Below the pieces are notes generated by a model. That model had not been told where the DNA came from. It saw nothing but the letters and a program-made list of their open reading frames with translations, and did not search any database. Both the position numbers and the translations under genes were made by a program. DNA of 62,536 nt from an uncultured Bacteroidota bacterium (GTDB lineage Bacteria > Bacteroidota > Bacteroidia > Flavobacteriales > Flavobacteriaceae). The DNA lies in the NCBI GenBank assembly GCA_902517245.1, contig CABYBK010000003.1:1-62536 (forward strand). The letters run 5' to 3'. This document shows, one piece after another, positions 27,346 through 35,301 of the stretch. The first letter of the stretch is position 1. The number at the start of each line of letters is the position of its first letter.

Positions 27346-29577
27346 TTAAAAATTCCAACGTAATCCAATATAAAACATTCTTCCAAAGATTGGTGCAAAA
27401 ATTTGGGCACTGTCAAAATTTATACCAAAGGGATCATCAGCGCCTATAATAGGGTTGAGCTGTTTAAAATCTCCAAGGTTTTCAACTCCCGCATATAGCT
27501 CAAAGGCTTCTGTAAAGGCTCTTGTTAATTGACTATTCCACAATCCATAAGCCCTGGAATAACTGTCCAATAAATCTCTTTCCGTACTTACTAATCGTTG
27601 TCGTCCCAGAGCGTGATAAGTCAGATCCCAACGCCATTGAGCTTCTTTGATATTTCTTCTAGACTCCCATCCTAAGTTTGCAAAAAATCTATTTTGTGCT
27701 TGTAATGGTTTTTGTAAAAATCCTGAATTATATGTAGTTTTAACATCATAATTTTTATATGCCAAACGAAGATTAATTGCTTCAGAGGGATTATAATCAA
27801 AAGATATCTGAAAACTATTTGCGCGGCTTAAACCCTTCAAATTGTAAAATGAAATTTCGCCTTCTGATTCCCAATCTACTACTACTTGATCAGTAAAGCT
27901 TGTAATATAGTAGTCTGTGGTAATATTTGCACCCCCACCGAAAAGATTAAAAATTTGACTTATACTTAATCCGTAATTCCAAGCTCTTTCTGGGTTTAAT
28001 CCATAAATTAAACCACCACTGTCTAAAATATTGATTCTACGATTCGTTCCAAAAAGAGTTTGGTTTTCTGCAAAAATATTAGCTGCTTTTCGTCCACTTC
28101 CAATTGAAAATCTAATAATAGTATTTTTTTGAGGGAGGTACCTCAAGTTCAAACGAGGAGTTATAAAAGTTCCCAAGCGATTATGGATATCAAAACGGAC
28201 TCCTCCAAGAAGAGTAAAATTCTCCAAGCTGTCATAACTATACTCAAAAAAGCTTCCTACTGAATGATCATCTCTATTGAAATAAAAAGTATCTACTGTT
28301 TCCTGATAACGATCATAAGAAAAATTTATTCCTGCTTTAAATTTGTTTTTTGTATTTCCGATAATAGAATTAAATAATAGATTAGTGTAAACACTTTCAT
28401 GATTGATATCATATACTCTAAAGCCGTAAAAAGCTTCTTGCTTATGGTTACTATAAGCAGACTGAAAACCAAAACTCTGGTAAGAAAGCTCAGGAAAAAC
28501 ATATCCTATTTTTATAGAAGCATCAAGCCTTTGAGTATTTATCTCACTTCCCCAAAGGCGGTTTTGTTTTCTATCCAGATCAGAATTAAACCCCAAAGCA
28601 CCAACTTGTTTCTTATCATTCATAAATCTGATAGTGCCAAAACTTACCCATCCTTTTTCAGTGTCAGTATATTGCCATCGATTTAAAATATTTATTTGCT
28701 TTGCGAGTGGAACGTCTAAAAAATTATCTTCATTTCCATCAATCTCCTGATTACGCCTGTTCCCATGCAAAAATAGACCGCTACTCCATTTATCATTAAT
28801 CTTCCAATTTCCTTGTAAATTTAATTCTTGTCTGCCATTAGCAGAATTGTAAAGGTTAACAAATAGTGGCACATCATAAAAAGGCTTTTTAATTTCAGTA
28901 TTGATTTGGCCTGCTATACTTTCAAAACCATTTACAACACTTCCTGTGCCTTTTGTAATCTGAATACTTTCTATCCAAGTCCCAGGTGTAAATGACAATC
29001 CATAAGCTTGAGAAGCTCCACGAACCATTGGAATATTTTCTTCTGTTATAAGTAAATAAGGGCTCTTTAGACCTAACATCCGGATTTGTTTTGTTCCCGT
29101 TAATGCATCAGAAAAGTTGACATCTATAGATGGATTAGTCTCAAAACTCTCCGAAAGATTACAACAGGCTGCCTTCAATAATTCAGCACTGTTAACATTT
29201 ATAATATTTTGAGCATCAAAATAAGATTTTTGTATTGTTTTTCGTCTTTGAGTAACGGTTATTTCATCTAACGATTCTGTATTAGTTTCGTCCAAAAACT
29301 TAATAAAAAATTGATTTTCTTTCACACTTATGGTATCGGATTTATAACCTATATAACTGAAAATGATTTTTTTATCTGGACCTAGAAATGGGAGAGAAAA
29401 TTTACCTTCTTCATCTGTTATTGTTCCCGTGTTTGTATTTAACCAAAAAATGTTAGCCCCTATTAATGGAATAGTTTCATTCCCATTCTTTGCAAGTAGC
29501 CTTCCTTTGAGGTTGTCTTGAGAATACAGATTTATTACCAAAAGAGTTAGTAGAAATAATAAAATATTTTTTTTCAT
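27346..29577 (-). CDS. TonB-dependent outer-membrane receptor (putative metal receptor)
   Basis: A 743-residue protein: signal peptide (to about 20), a CarboxypepD_reg-like domain (about 22-100, GRLLAKNGNETIPLIGANIF), a plug domain (about 120-225) and a 22-strand-type barrel. The plug region carries an unusual cysteine pair, C138-C139 in AACCNLSESF, followed by NPSIDVNFSDALTG, KQIRMLGL and QITKGTGSVVNGFESIAGQI. The barrel ends in FYIGLRWNF with a terminal Phe, as outer-membrane proteins do. Flanking HMA-domain genes argue for a metal or metallophore substrate, copper being the best guess. Confidence 0.87.
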   Translation of the reverse strand: MKKNILLFLLTLLVINLYSQDNLKGRLLAKNGNETIPLIGANIFWLNTNTGTITDEEGKFSLPFLGPDKKIIFSYIGYKSDTISVKENQFFIKFLDETNTESLDEITVTQRRKTIQKSYFDAQNIINVNSAELLKAACCNLSESFETNPSIDVNFSDALTGTKQIRMLGLKSPYLLITEENIPMVRGASQAYGLSFTPGTWIESIQITKGTGSVVNGFESIAGQINTEIKKPFYDVPLFVNLYNSANGRQELNLQGNWKINDKWSSGLFLHGNRRNQEIDGNEDNFLDVPLAKQINILNRWQYTDTEKGWVSFGTIRFMNDKKQVGALGFNSDLDRKQNRLWGSEINTQRLDASIKIGYVFPELSYQSFGFQSAYSNHKQEAFYGFRVYDINHESVYTNLLFNSIIGNTKNKFKAGINFSYDRYQETVDTFYFNRDDHSVGSFFEYSYDSLENFTLLGGVRFDIHNRLGTFITPRLNLRYLPQKNTIIRFSIGSGRKAANIFAENQTLFGTNRRINILDSGGLIYGLNPERAWNYGLSISQIFNLFGGGANITTDYYITSFTDQVVVDWESEGEISFYNLKGLSRANSFQISFDYNPSEAINLRLAYKNYDVKTTYNSGFLQKPLQAQNRFFANLGWESRRNIKEAQWRWDLTYHALGRQRLVSTERDLLDSYSRAYGLWNSQLTRAFTEAFELYAGVENLGDFKQLNPIIGADDPFGINFDSAQIFAPIFGRMFYIGLRWNF

Positions 29578-29631
29578 TGATTTTTTTATTTTTTATGTTC
29601 AAGTATTGCTGTTTAATTAGAGTTGAAATAC

Positions 29632-30051
29632 TTAGTCATAAAAAATAAAAGACCCTTGAAATAAGAAAATTTTATCAGATTTGGGTGGGGGAGGTTTCCA
29701 TTTTGAAAAACCTTTTGAAACTAAACTGAGTCTTAAATCCGAAGTATAAACTGAAGTAAAAGTAATGGTTTTTAAAATTGTTGTTTCATGAAAAACTTCT
29801 AAATCTGTTATTTGAGGTTTGTGATTTTGAAAGAGAACTGTACTATCATTGCAACATGATTTTTTTGAAATTTTTGTTTCTAAACAAGCTTTATGATTTT
29901 TTTGTTTTTCCACATAGCAATTAGCCTCACTATATGCAAAAGTAACTTCGGCTATTTGTTCCCCACAATAATGAATATTTAATGCATAACTTACCTTGGT
30001 TCCTAACATAAGGAACGAAAGTATCAAACTCATTAATTGTTTAATGTTCAT
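29632..30051 (-). CDS. HYC_CC_PP family protein
   Basis: A 139-residue exported protein with a signal peptide (to about 23) and the three marks that name the family: HYC at 27-29, CC at 66-67 and a proline run at 120-123 (KWKPPPPK). Two further cysteines are at 45 and 56. The family is seen in Bacteroidota, and no biochemical function is known to me. It lies between the HMA-MauE gene (17 bases) and the TonB receptor (54 bases), so a periplasmic metal-binding or thiol role in the same pathway is a reasonable inference. Confidence 0.85.
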   Translation of the reverse strand: MNIKQLMSLILSFLMLGTKVSYALNIHYCGEQIAEVTFAYSEANCYVEKQKNHKACLETKISKKSCCNDSTVLFQNHKPQITDLEVFHETTILKTITFTSVYTSDLRLSLVSKGFSKWKPPPPKSDKIFLFQGSFIFYD

Positions 30052-30068
30052 TGTGTAAAGTTACTATT

Positions 30069-30779
30069 TTAAAAATTATACCTTATTAAAAGTATAATTG
30101 ACATGCTCAACATAATCCCATTTTCAATTAATGTAGCTTCTGTCATTGGAAGTTTTAAAGCTGTTCCTAAACAAGCGCATTCAATATCACTTCCAATAAT
30201 CAAGGTGCGAATGACTCCATATGTTGTAAAAGATAAAACCCCAATTGTGATTAATAGGAAGAGTTCCAACTTCCAGTCAAGAATAAAAGCAATGCCCATA
30301 ATAGTTTCAAGAAATGGGTATATTTTAGCATAGCCAGGGATTCTTTTTGCCAGTGGGTCATAGCGCTTGAACGAATCTGGAAAACCTTTGTAATCTAAAA
30401 ATTTAAAAAAACTAAATAGAATAAAAAATAGCCCCATAAAAATTTGCATACTTCTTTCTAGACTCAAGTCTATTTTATAGGAAATAAAAAGTGTCCCTAT
30501 TATTAGATATATGAAAATTATTAAGAGTGGTGTTAATTGTTTGAATTTAGAAGTACCAATCTTTGCTGAATCAGAAACCATTTTTTGGATATTATATTTA
30601 GGGCCTAAGAGAGTTGAAATTTCGCTAGTGGAAAATTTTTTTTTAGATTGGATTTCCATTAATCCTGTTTCTAAAGAAACCCTAACTTCATTGACTTCTG
30701 CTTCAGACTTTATTGTTTCTCTAACTGATTTCGCACATCCTAAACATGTCATTCCATAAACATAAAATCGATTTTTCAT
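30069..30779 (-). CDS. HMA domain fused to MauE/DoxX-like membrane protein
   Basis: A 236-residue protein. Residues 1-70 are a cytoplasmic HMA domain with GMTCLGCAKSV (Cys12, Cys15). From about 82 on there are four membrane helices of the MauE/DoxX redox-associated type. A late loop holds CACLGTALKLPMTEATLIEN (Cys201, Cys203), a motif I associate with such fusions in flavobacteria. It could carry or sense Cu or another thiophilic metal at the inner membrane, or feed electrons to thiols. It is the first gene of the module and is divergent from the GAF gene across a 115-base gap. Confidence 0.82.
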   Translation of the reverse strand: MKNRFYVYGMTCLGCAKSVRETIKSEAEVNEVRVSLETGLMEIQSKKKFSTSEISTLLGPKYNIQKMVSDSAKIGTSKFKQLTPLLIIFIYLIIGTLFISYKIDLSLERSMQIFMGLFFILFSFFKFLDYKGFPDSFKRYDPLAKRIPGYAKIYPFLETIMGIAFILDWKLELFLLITIGVLSFTTYGVIRTLIIGSDIECACLGTALKLPMTEATLIENGIMLSMSIILLIRYNF

Positions 30780-30885
30780 GTTATAAAATTAACACTATCT
30801 CGCTGTAAATTTGTTATAATAAAATTAATTATTGTTGAAAAAATAAAACATGTCTTAAACTTAAGCTAGTAATTGAGAGATTGTT

Positions 30886-30893
30886 TACTTTAG
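30886..30893 (+). promoter_or_regulatory. Possible -7 element before the GAF gene
   Basis: TACTTTAG differs by one base from TAnnTTTG and is the same octamer found before surE. It lies 1 base before the first ATG (30895) and 7 before the second (30901), which would give a leaderless or near-leaderless transcript. Confidence 0.3.
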
Positions 30894-30894
30894 C

Positions 30895-31386
30895 ATGATT
30901 ATGTTAAAAGGTTCTGAATCAAAGTTTTTGGCAGAGATCAAAACGATTTTGTGTACATCAGACAAAAACGTGTTGAGGGGTTTAAATAATTGTTGTTCAT
31001 ATCTGAGAAAAACCTTTGACCATTTTGATTGGGTGGGCTTCTATTTTTCTGATTTTTCAACTAAAACCCTTAATCTTCTGGCTTATTCAGGTGCTTCTAC
31101 AAATCATACTTCAATTCCTTTTGGAAAGGGGATTTGTGGTCAAGTAGCTCTTTCAAATAAAAACTTTCTAGTTCCAAATGTACAAGAACAGGATAATTAT
31201 ATTGCTTGTAGTCTTGATGTTAATTCTGAAATTGTTGTTCCATTGTTTGTTAATGGAAAGAATATTGGTCAAATTGATGTTGATTCTCATAAAATAAATG
31301 CCTTTTCCAATAAAGACGAGCTTTTCCTTGAAGCTTGTTGTAATTTAATTTCAAAAATATATGGTCAATCACTTTTAAGCCTATAA
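30895..31386 (+). CDS. GAF domain protein (free methionine-(R)-sulfoxide reductase-like)
   Basis: A 163-residue single GAF domain protein. FDWVGFYF, PFGKGICGQVA, NYIACSLDVNSEIVVPLF and GQIDVDS match the fRMsr group that reduces free methionine-R-sulfoxide. Of the three cysteines used by E. coli-type enzymes, two are present (Cys81 in GICG and Cys105 in IACS). The upstream one is replaced (GASTNHTSI), as in Bacteroidota homologues. Enzyme or small-molecule sensor are both possible. ATG 30901 is an alternative start. purH follows after 6 bases. Confidence 0.78.
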   Translation: MIMLKGSESKFLAEIKTILCTSDKNVLRGLNNCCSYLRKTFDHFDWVGFYFSDFSTKTLNLLAYSGASTNHTSIPFGKGICGQVALSNKNFLVPNVQEQDNYIACSLDVNSEIVVPLFVNGKNIGQIDVDSHKINAFSNKDELFLEACCNLISKIYGQSLLSL

Positions 31387-31392
31387 TTTATT

Positions 31393-32916
31393 ATGCAATC
31401 AAAAAAAATTACTTCTGCGTTAATTTCGGTATTTGACAAAACAGGATTAGAACCTTTGATCAAATCATTGGCCAATAAAGGAGTTTCATTGTATTCTACA
31501 GGTGGCACAGAAAAATTTATCCGTGAATTAGGTTGTAATGTCAATGCTGTTGAAAACTTAACCGGTTACCCCTCAATTCTAGGAGGTCGTGTTAAAACTC
31601 TTCATCCTAAAGTATTTGGGGGAATACTAAATCGATCAGAAATTAGTTCAGATCAAAATGAGCTCAAAACTTATGAAATCCCTGCATTTGATTTGGTAAT
31701 TGTAGACCTTTATCCCTTTGAAAAAACGATTGCAAGCAAAGCTTCTGAAAGTGAAATTATAGAAAAAATAGATATAGGAGGAATCGCACTTATTCGAGCA
31801 GCAGCAAAAAATTTTAAAGACGTATTTTGTATATCAGATAAAGAAGACTACGAAAGTTTTATCAAGTTATATAATGAATCTAACGGATCCCCTTCTCTTG
31901 AAGATCGAAAATTATTTGCAATAAAAGCATTTAACATCTCTTCTCATTATGACGCTACAATTTTCAATCATTTTAATAATTCTAAAAGTTCTTTAAAATT
32001 AAGTGTACTTGAATCAAAAGCACTTCGATATGGAGAAAATCCCCACCAAGAAGGCTATTTTTTCGGACCACTTTCAGAATTGTTAGAACATGTTCATGGA
32101 AAAGAGATTTCTTATAACAATTTGTTGGATATCGATGCTGCGGTGAATTTAATGTTTGAATTCTATGATGGTGACCCTGCTTTCGGCATATTGAAGCATA
32201 ACAATGCTTGTGGTTTTGCCGTTCGTAAATTATTAGTTGATGCTTACCGTGATGCATTGGCTGGAGATCCTATTTCAGCTTTTGGCGGTGTCCTCATTAG
32301 CAATAAAGTAATTGATTTTGAAACTGCATCCGAAATAAATGAGCTGTTCTGCGAAGTTGTAATTGCTCCTAATTATGATTCAAAAGCACTTGATATCCTA
32401 AAAAGAAAAAAGAATCGTATTATTTTAATTCAAAAGGAAAATAAATTACCAAAAGACAGTTATCGTAGCTGTCTAAATGGATTTTTATTTCAAGATCGAG
32501 ACTTTATAACTGATAAAGAAAGTAATTTAACTACGGCTACTAAAGTGGCCCCAAGTCCACAAGAAATAAAAGATCTTTTATTTGCTTCTAAAATATGTAA
32601 ACATACTAAATCTAACACTATTGTTATCTCCAAGAATCAACAGCTTCTTGCCTCAGGAACTGGTCAAACATCTCGTGTTGACGCATTAAATCAAGCGGTA
32701 AACAAAGCACAGAAATTTGGTTTTGAATTAAAAAATTCAGTAATGGCTAGTGATGCATTTTTTCCCTTCCCAGATTGTGTAGAAATTGCAAATAAACATG
32801 GTATAAATGCAGTAATTCAACCTGGGGGGTCAATTAAAGATTCTCTTTCAATTCAGTTTTGTGATGCAAATGGAATGCGAATGGTTTTAACAGGAACACG
32901 TCACTTTAAACATTAA
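31393..32916 (+). CDS. purH: Bifunctional AICAR formyltransferase / IMP cyclohydrolase
   Basis: A 507-residue enzyme for the last two steps of de novo IMP synthesis. The N-terminal MGS-like cyclohydrolase domain has SVFDKTGLEPL, LYSTGGTEKFI and GGRVKTLHPKVFGGIL. The C-terminal AICAR transformylase domain has LRYGENPHQEG, ILKHNNACGFA and the terminal RMVLTGTRHFKH. Length is normal. It is likely cotranscribed with the GAF gene and sits 31 bases before mreB, which has its own -7 element. Confidence 0.97.
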   Translation: MQSKKITSALISVFDKTGLEPLIKSLANKGVSLYSTGGTEKFIRELGCNVNAVENLTGYPSILGGRVKTLHPKVFGGILNRSEISSDQNELKTYEIPAFDLVIVDLYPFEKTIASKASESEIIEKIDIGGIALIRAAAKNFKDVFCISDKEDYESFIKLYNESNGSPSLEDRKLFAIKAFNISSHYDATIFNHFNNSKSSLKLSVLESKALRYGENPHQEGYFFGPLSELLEHVHGKEISYNNLLDIDAAVNLMFEFYDGDPAFGILKHNNACGFAVRKLLVDAYRDALAGDPISAFGGVLISNKVIDFETASEINELFCEVVIAPNYDSKALDILKRKKNRIILIQKENKLPKDSYRSCLNGFLFQDRDFITDKESNLTTATKVAPSPQEIKDLLFASKICKHTKSNTIVISKNQQLLASGTGQTSRVDALNQAVNKAQKFGFELKNSVMASDAFFPFPDCVEIANKHGINAVIQPGGSIKDSLSIQFCDANGMRMVLTGTRHFKH

Positions 32917-32920
32917 TTGT

Positions 32921-32928
32921 TAATTTTG
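32921..32928 (+). promoter_or_regulatory. -7 promoter element for mreB
   Basis: TAATTTTG is a perfect TAnnTTTG in the short purH-mreB gap, 19 bases before the mreB ATG. It suggests that the elongation block mreBCD-pbp2-rodA has its own promoter. A -33 TTTG is not clear. Confidence 0.5.
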
Positions 32929-32947
32929 CTAATATTTAATAATTAAA

Positions 32948-33967
32948 ATGGGACTCTTTACTGAAGAAATAGCCATTGACTTAGGCACTGCAAACACACT
33001 TATTATTCATAATGATAAAGTTGTTGTTAATAGTCCTTCAATAGTGGCAATAGATAGGACAACAAATAAAGTTATTGCCATAGGCCAAGAAGCCAGTATG
33101 ATGCAAGGTAAAACTCATGAAAATATCCGAACTGTTCGCCCGCTAAAAGATGGAGTTATCGCTGACTTTAATGCATCTGAACAGATGATTAATCGTTTGA
33201 TTAAAAGTATCCCTGCATTACACCGCAGATTCTTTTCACCGTCACTCCGAATGGTTATCTGTATTCCTTCAGGAATTACGGAAGTAGAAATGAGGGCTGT
33301 TAAAGAATCTGCCGAACGAGTGAATGGAAAAGAGGTTTATCTCATTCATGAACCAATGGCCGCAGCAATTGGGATTGGAATTGATATAATGCAGCCTAAA
33401 GGAAACATGATTGTTGATATTGGTGGTGGAACTACAGAAATTGCTGTAATAGCTCTTTCAGGTATTGTTTGTGATAAGTCTATTAAAATTGCAGGTGACG
33501 TGTTTACTAGTGACATTATTAATTATATGCGAAGTAAACATAATCTTTACATTGGTGATCGTACAGCAGAGAAAATCAAGATTCTTGTTGGAAGTGTTGT
33601 AGAAGATCTTGAAAACCCACCAGATGATATGTCAGTCCAAGGAAGAGATTTAATGTCTGGTAAACCTAAACAAGTAATGATTGCTCACTCTGAAGTTGCT
33701 AAAGCTTTGGATAAATCAGTTATTCGTATCGAAGATGCAATAATGGAGGCTCTTTCTCAAACGCCTCCAGAACTTTCAGCAGATATTTATAATACTGGGA
33801 TTTATTTAGCTGGAGGAGGAGCCCTCCTAAGAGGATTAGACAAAAGACTTTCCCAAAAAACAGATTTGCCAATCTATGTTGCTGAGGATCCTCTCCAAGC
33901 AGTTGTTCGTGGTACAGGAATCGCCTTAAAAAACACTGAAAGATTCAAGACCGTTTTAATAAAATAA
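32948..33967 (+). CDS. mreB: Rod shape-determining protein MreB
   Basis: A 339-residue bacterial actin that guides lateral cell-wall synthesis. The nucleotide-binding motifs are IDLGTANTLI, the MIVDIGGGTTEIAVI phosphate-2 loop, and YLAGGGALLRGL (adenosine). The N-terminus MGLFTEEIAIDLG is typical for the family in Bacteroidota. It opens the mreB-mreC-mreD-pbp2-rodA block, in which all neighbours are 6 bases apart or overlap. Confidence 0.98.
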   Translation: MGLFTEEIAIDLGTANTLIIHNDKVVVNSPSIVAIDRTTNKVIAIGQEASMMQGKTHENIRTVRPLKDGVIADFNASEQMINRLIKSIPALHRRFFSPSLRMVICIPSGITEVEMRAVKESAERVNGKEVYLIHEPMAAAIGIGIDIMQPKGNMIVDIGGGTTEIAVIALSGIVCDKSIKIAGDVFTSDIINYMRSKHNLYIGDRTAEKIKILVGSVVEDLENPPDDMSVQGRDLMSGKPKQVMIAHSEVAKALDKSVIRIEDAIMEALSQTPPELSADIYNTGIYLAGGGALLRGLDKRLSQKTDLPIYVAEDPLQAVVRGTGIALKNTERFKTVLIK

Positions 33968-33973
33968 TCTGGT

Positions 33974-34792
33974 ATGCAGCGAATTGTAGAAGCGCTCGTA
34001 CGGTTTAGAAATCCTATATCATATCTTGTTCTTTTAGGGCTTTCAATAACGTTTTTAAATGGTAGAAGCAGTTTTCACCAAAATCATTTGGAAAATTATA
34101 GCTTATATTTTTCTCAGAGCATTTATAGTTTTAGTCATCACATAGAAAATTATTTTAATCTTAAAAAGATAAATGAACGACTACTTAAAGAAAATAAAAT
34201 TCTTATAGATCTTCAGCTCAAATCAAATGAACTAAAACTTTATCCAAGCAATCAAAAATCAAAGAAAAGATTCCCATTTAAAGTCATAACTGCTAACGTA
34301 ATTAAAAATAGCTTCCTTAACCAAAGGAATTTTCTAATAATTGATAAAGGTTCTAAAGACGGAATAGTTTCAGAAATGGGTGTTATTTCAGATCATGGAA
34401 TTATTGGTATTATAAAGTCTGTTTCTGAGCACTACTCTACTGTGATATCTGTTCTAAATCAAAATCTAAAAATAAATGTCCGCCTTAAAAATAGCTCAGC
34501 ATTTGGATCTCTATCATGGAAAGGGACAAATCCTATCGATTTTCAGGTTGATGATGTAGTTGTCAATAGTTCTCTTATAAATGGAGATACAATATTAACT
34601 GGAGGAATGTCATCTTATTTTCCATTAGGTATTCCTTTAGGTAAAATCACATCCTACAATAGAGATACTAGAAGTGGGTATTATAAAATAAATACGTCAC
34701 TTTTTGAAGATCCTTCCCAAGTATATCATGTATACGTTATTGAAAACAAGGATATTGAAGAAATAAATAAATTAAAAAAAGAAATAAAATAA
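33974..34792 (+). CDS. mreC: Rod shape-determining protein MreC
   Basis: A 272-residue bitopic inner-membrane protein: one helix at about 15-32, a coiled-coil segment, then beta-barrel domains in the periplasm (FLIIDKGSKDGIVSEMGVIS, GIIGIIKSVSEHYSTV). MreC links MreB to the cell-wall synthases PBP2 and RodA. It overlaps mreD by one base at 34792. The length is close to other Bacteroidota MreC proteins. Confidence 0.95.
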   Translation: MQRIVEALVRFRNPISYLVLLGLSITFLNGRSSFHQNHLENYSLYFSQSIYSFSHHIENYFNLKKINERLLKENKILIDLQLKSNELKLYPSNQKSKKRFPFKVITANVIKNSFLNQRNFLIIDKGSKDGIVSEMGVISDHGIIGIIKSVSEHYSTVISVLNQNLKINVRLKNSSAFGSLSWKGTNPIDFQVDDVVVNSSLINGDTILTGGMSSYFPLGIPLGKITSYNRDTRSGYYKINTSLFEDPSQVYHVYVIENKDIEEINKLKKEIK

Positions 34793-35301
34793 TGAATAGA
34801 GGTACAATCACTTTGATTTTTTCATTTGTTTTTCTTGTTTTAGTTCAGGTAATGGTTTTTAATAATATTTCATTATTTGGTTATGTTAACCCAATGATCT
34901 ACTTACTTTTTTTAGTAATATATAGATTTGACAATGATCAAACCTTACTAATTTTCTTGTCTTTTATCCTTGGTTTCTTTATTGACTTTTTATCACAATC
35001 CGGAGGAGCGCATATGATCGCATCATTAACTATTGGATTCTTAAGGCCCTTAATTATAAGATACTCTTTTGGTGTAACCTCTGAAATTCCATCTACCTTC
35101 CAAAACGATTCAAGAATAAAAAATAAATATCTTTTCTTGACAATTTTCATTTTAATACATCACCTAATTTATTTTACTATCGTTTATTTTAGCTGGAATG
35201 CAACATATCTTATTTTAAAGAATACACTTCTTACGTCAGTATTTTCATTAATTTTAATTTCATTATTATCTCGTTTTTATAAGAAATTGAATGATACGTA
35301 A
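34792..35301 (+). CDS. mreD: Rod shape-determining protein MreD
   Basis: A 169-residue inner-membrane protein with about five helices and the conserved-type segment NPMIYLLFLVIYRF followed by FFIDFLSQSGGAHM. MreD works with MreC in the elongasome. It overlaps mreC by one base and pbp2 by 11 bases, so all are translated in a coupled way. Confidence 0.92.
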   Translation: MNRGTITLIFSFVFLVLVQVMVFNNISLFGYVNPMIYLLFLVIYRFDNDQTLLIFLSFILGFFIDFLSQSGGAHMIASLTIGFLRPLIIRYSFGVTSEIPSTFQNDSRIKNKYLFLTIFILIHHLIYFTIVYFSWNATYLILKNTLLTSVFSLILISLLSRFYKKLNDT

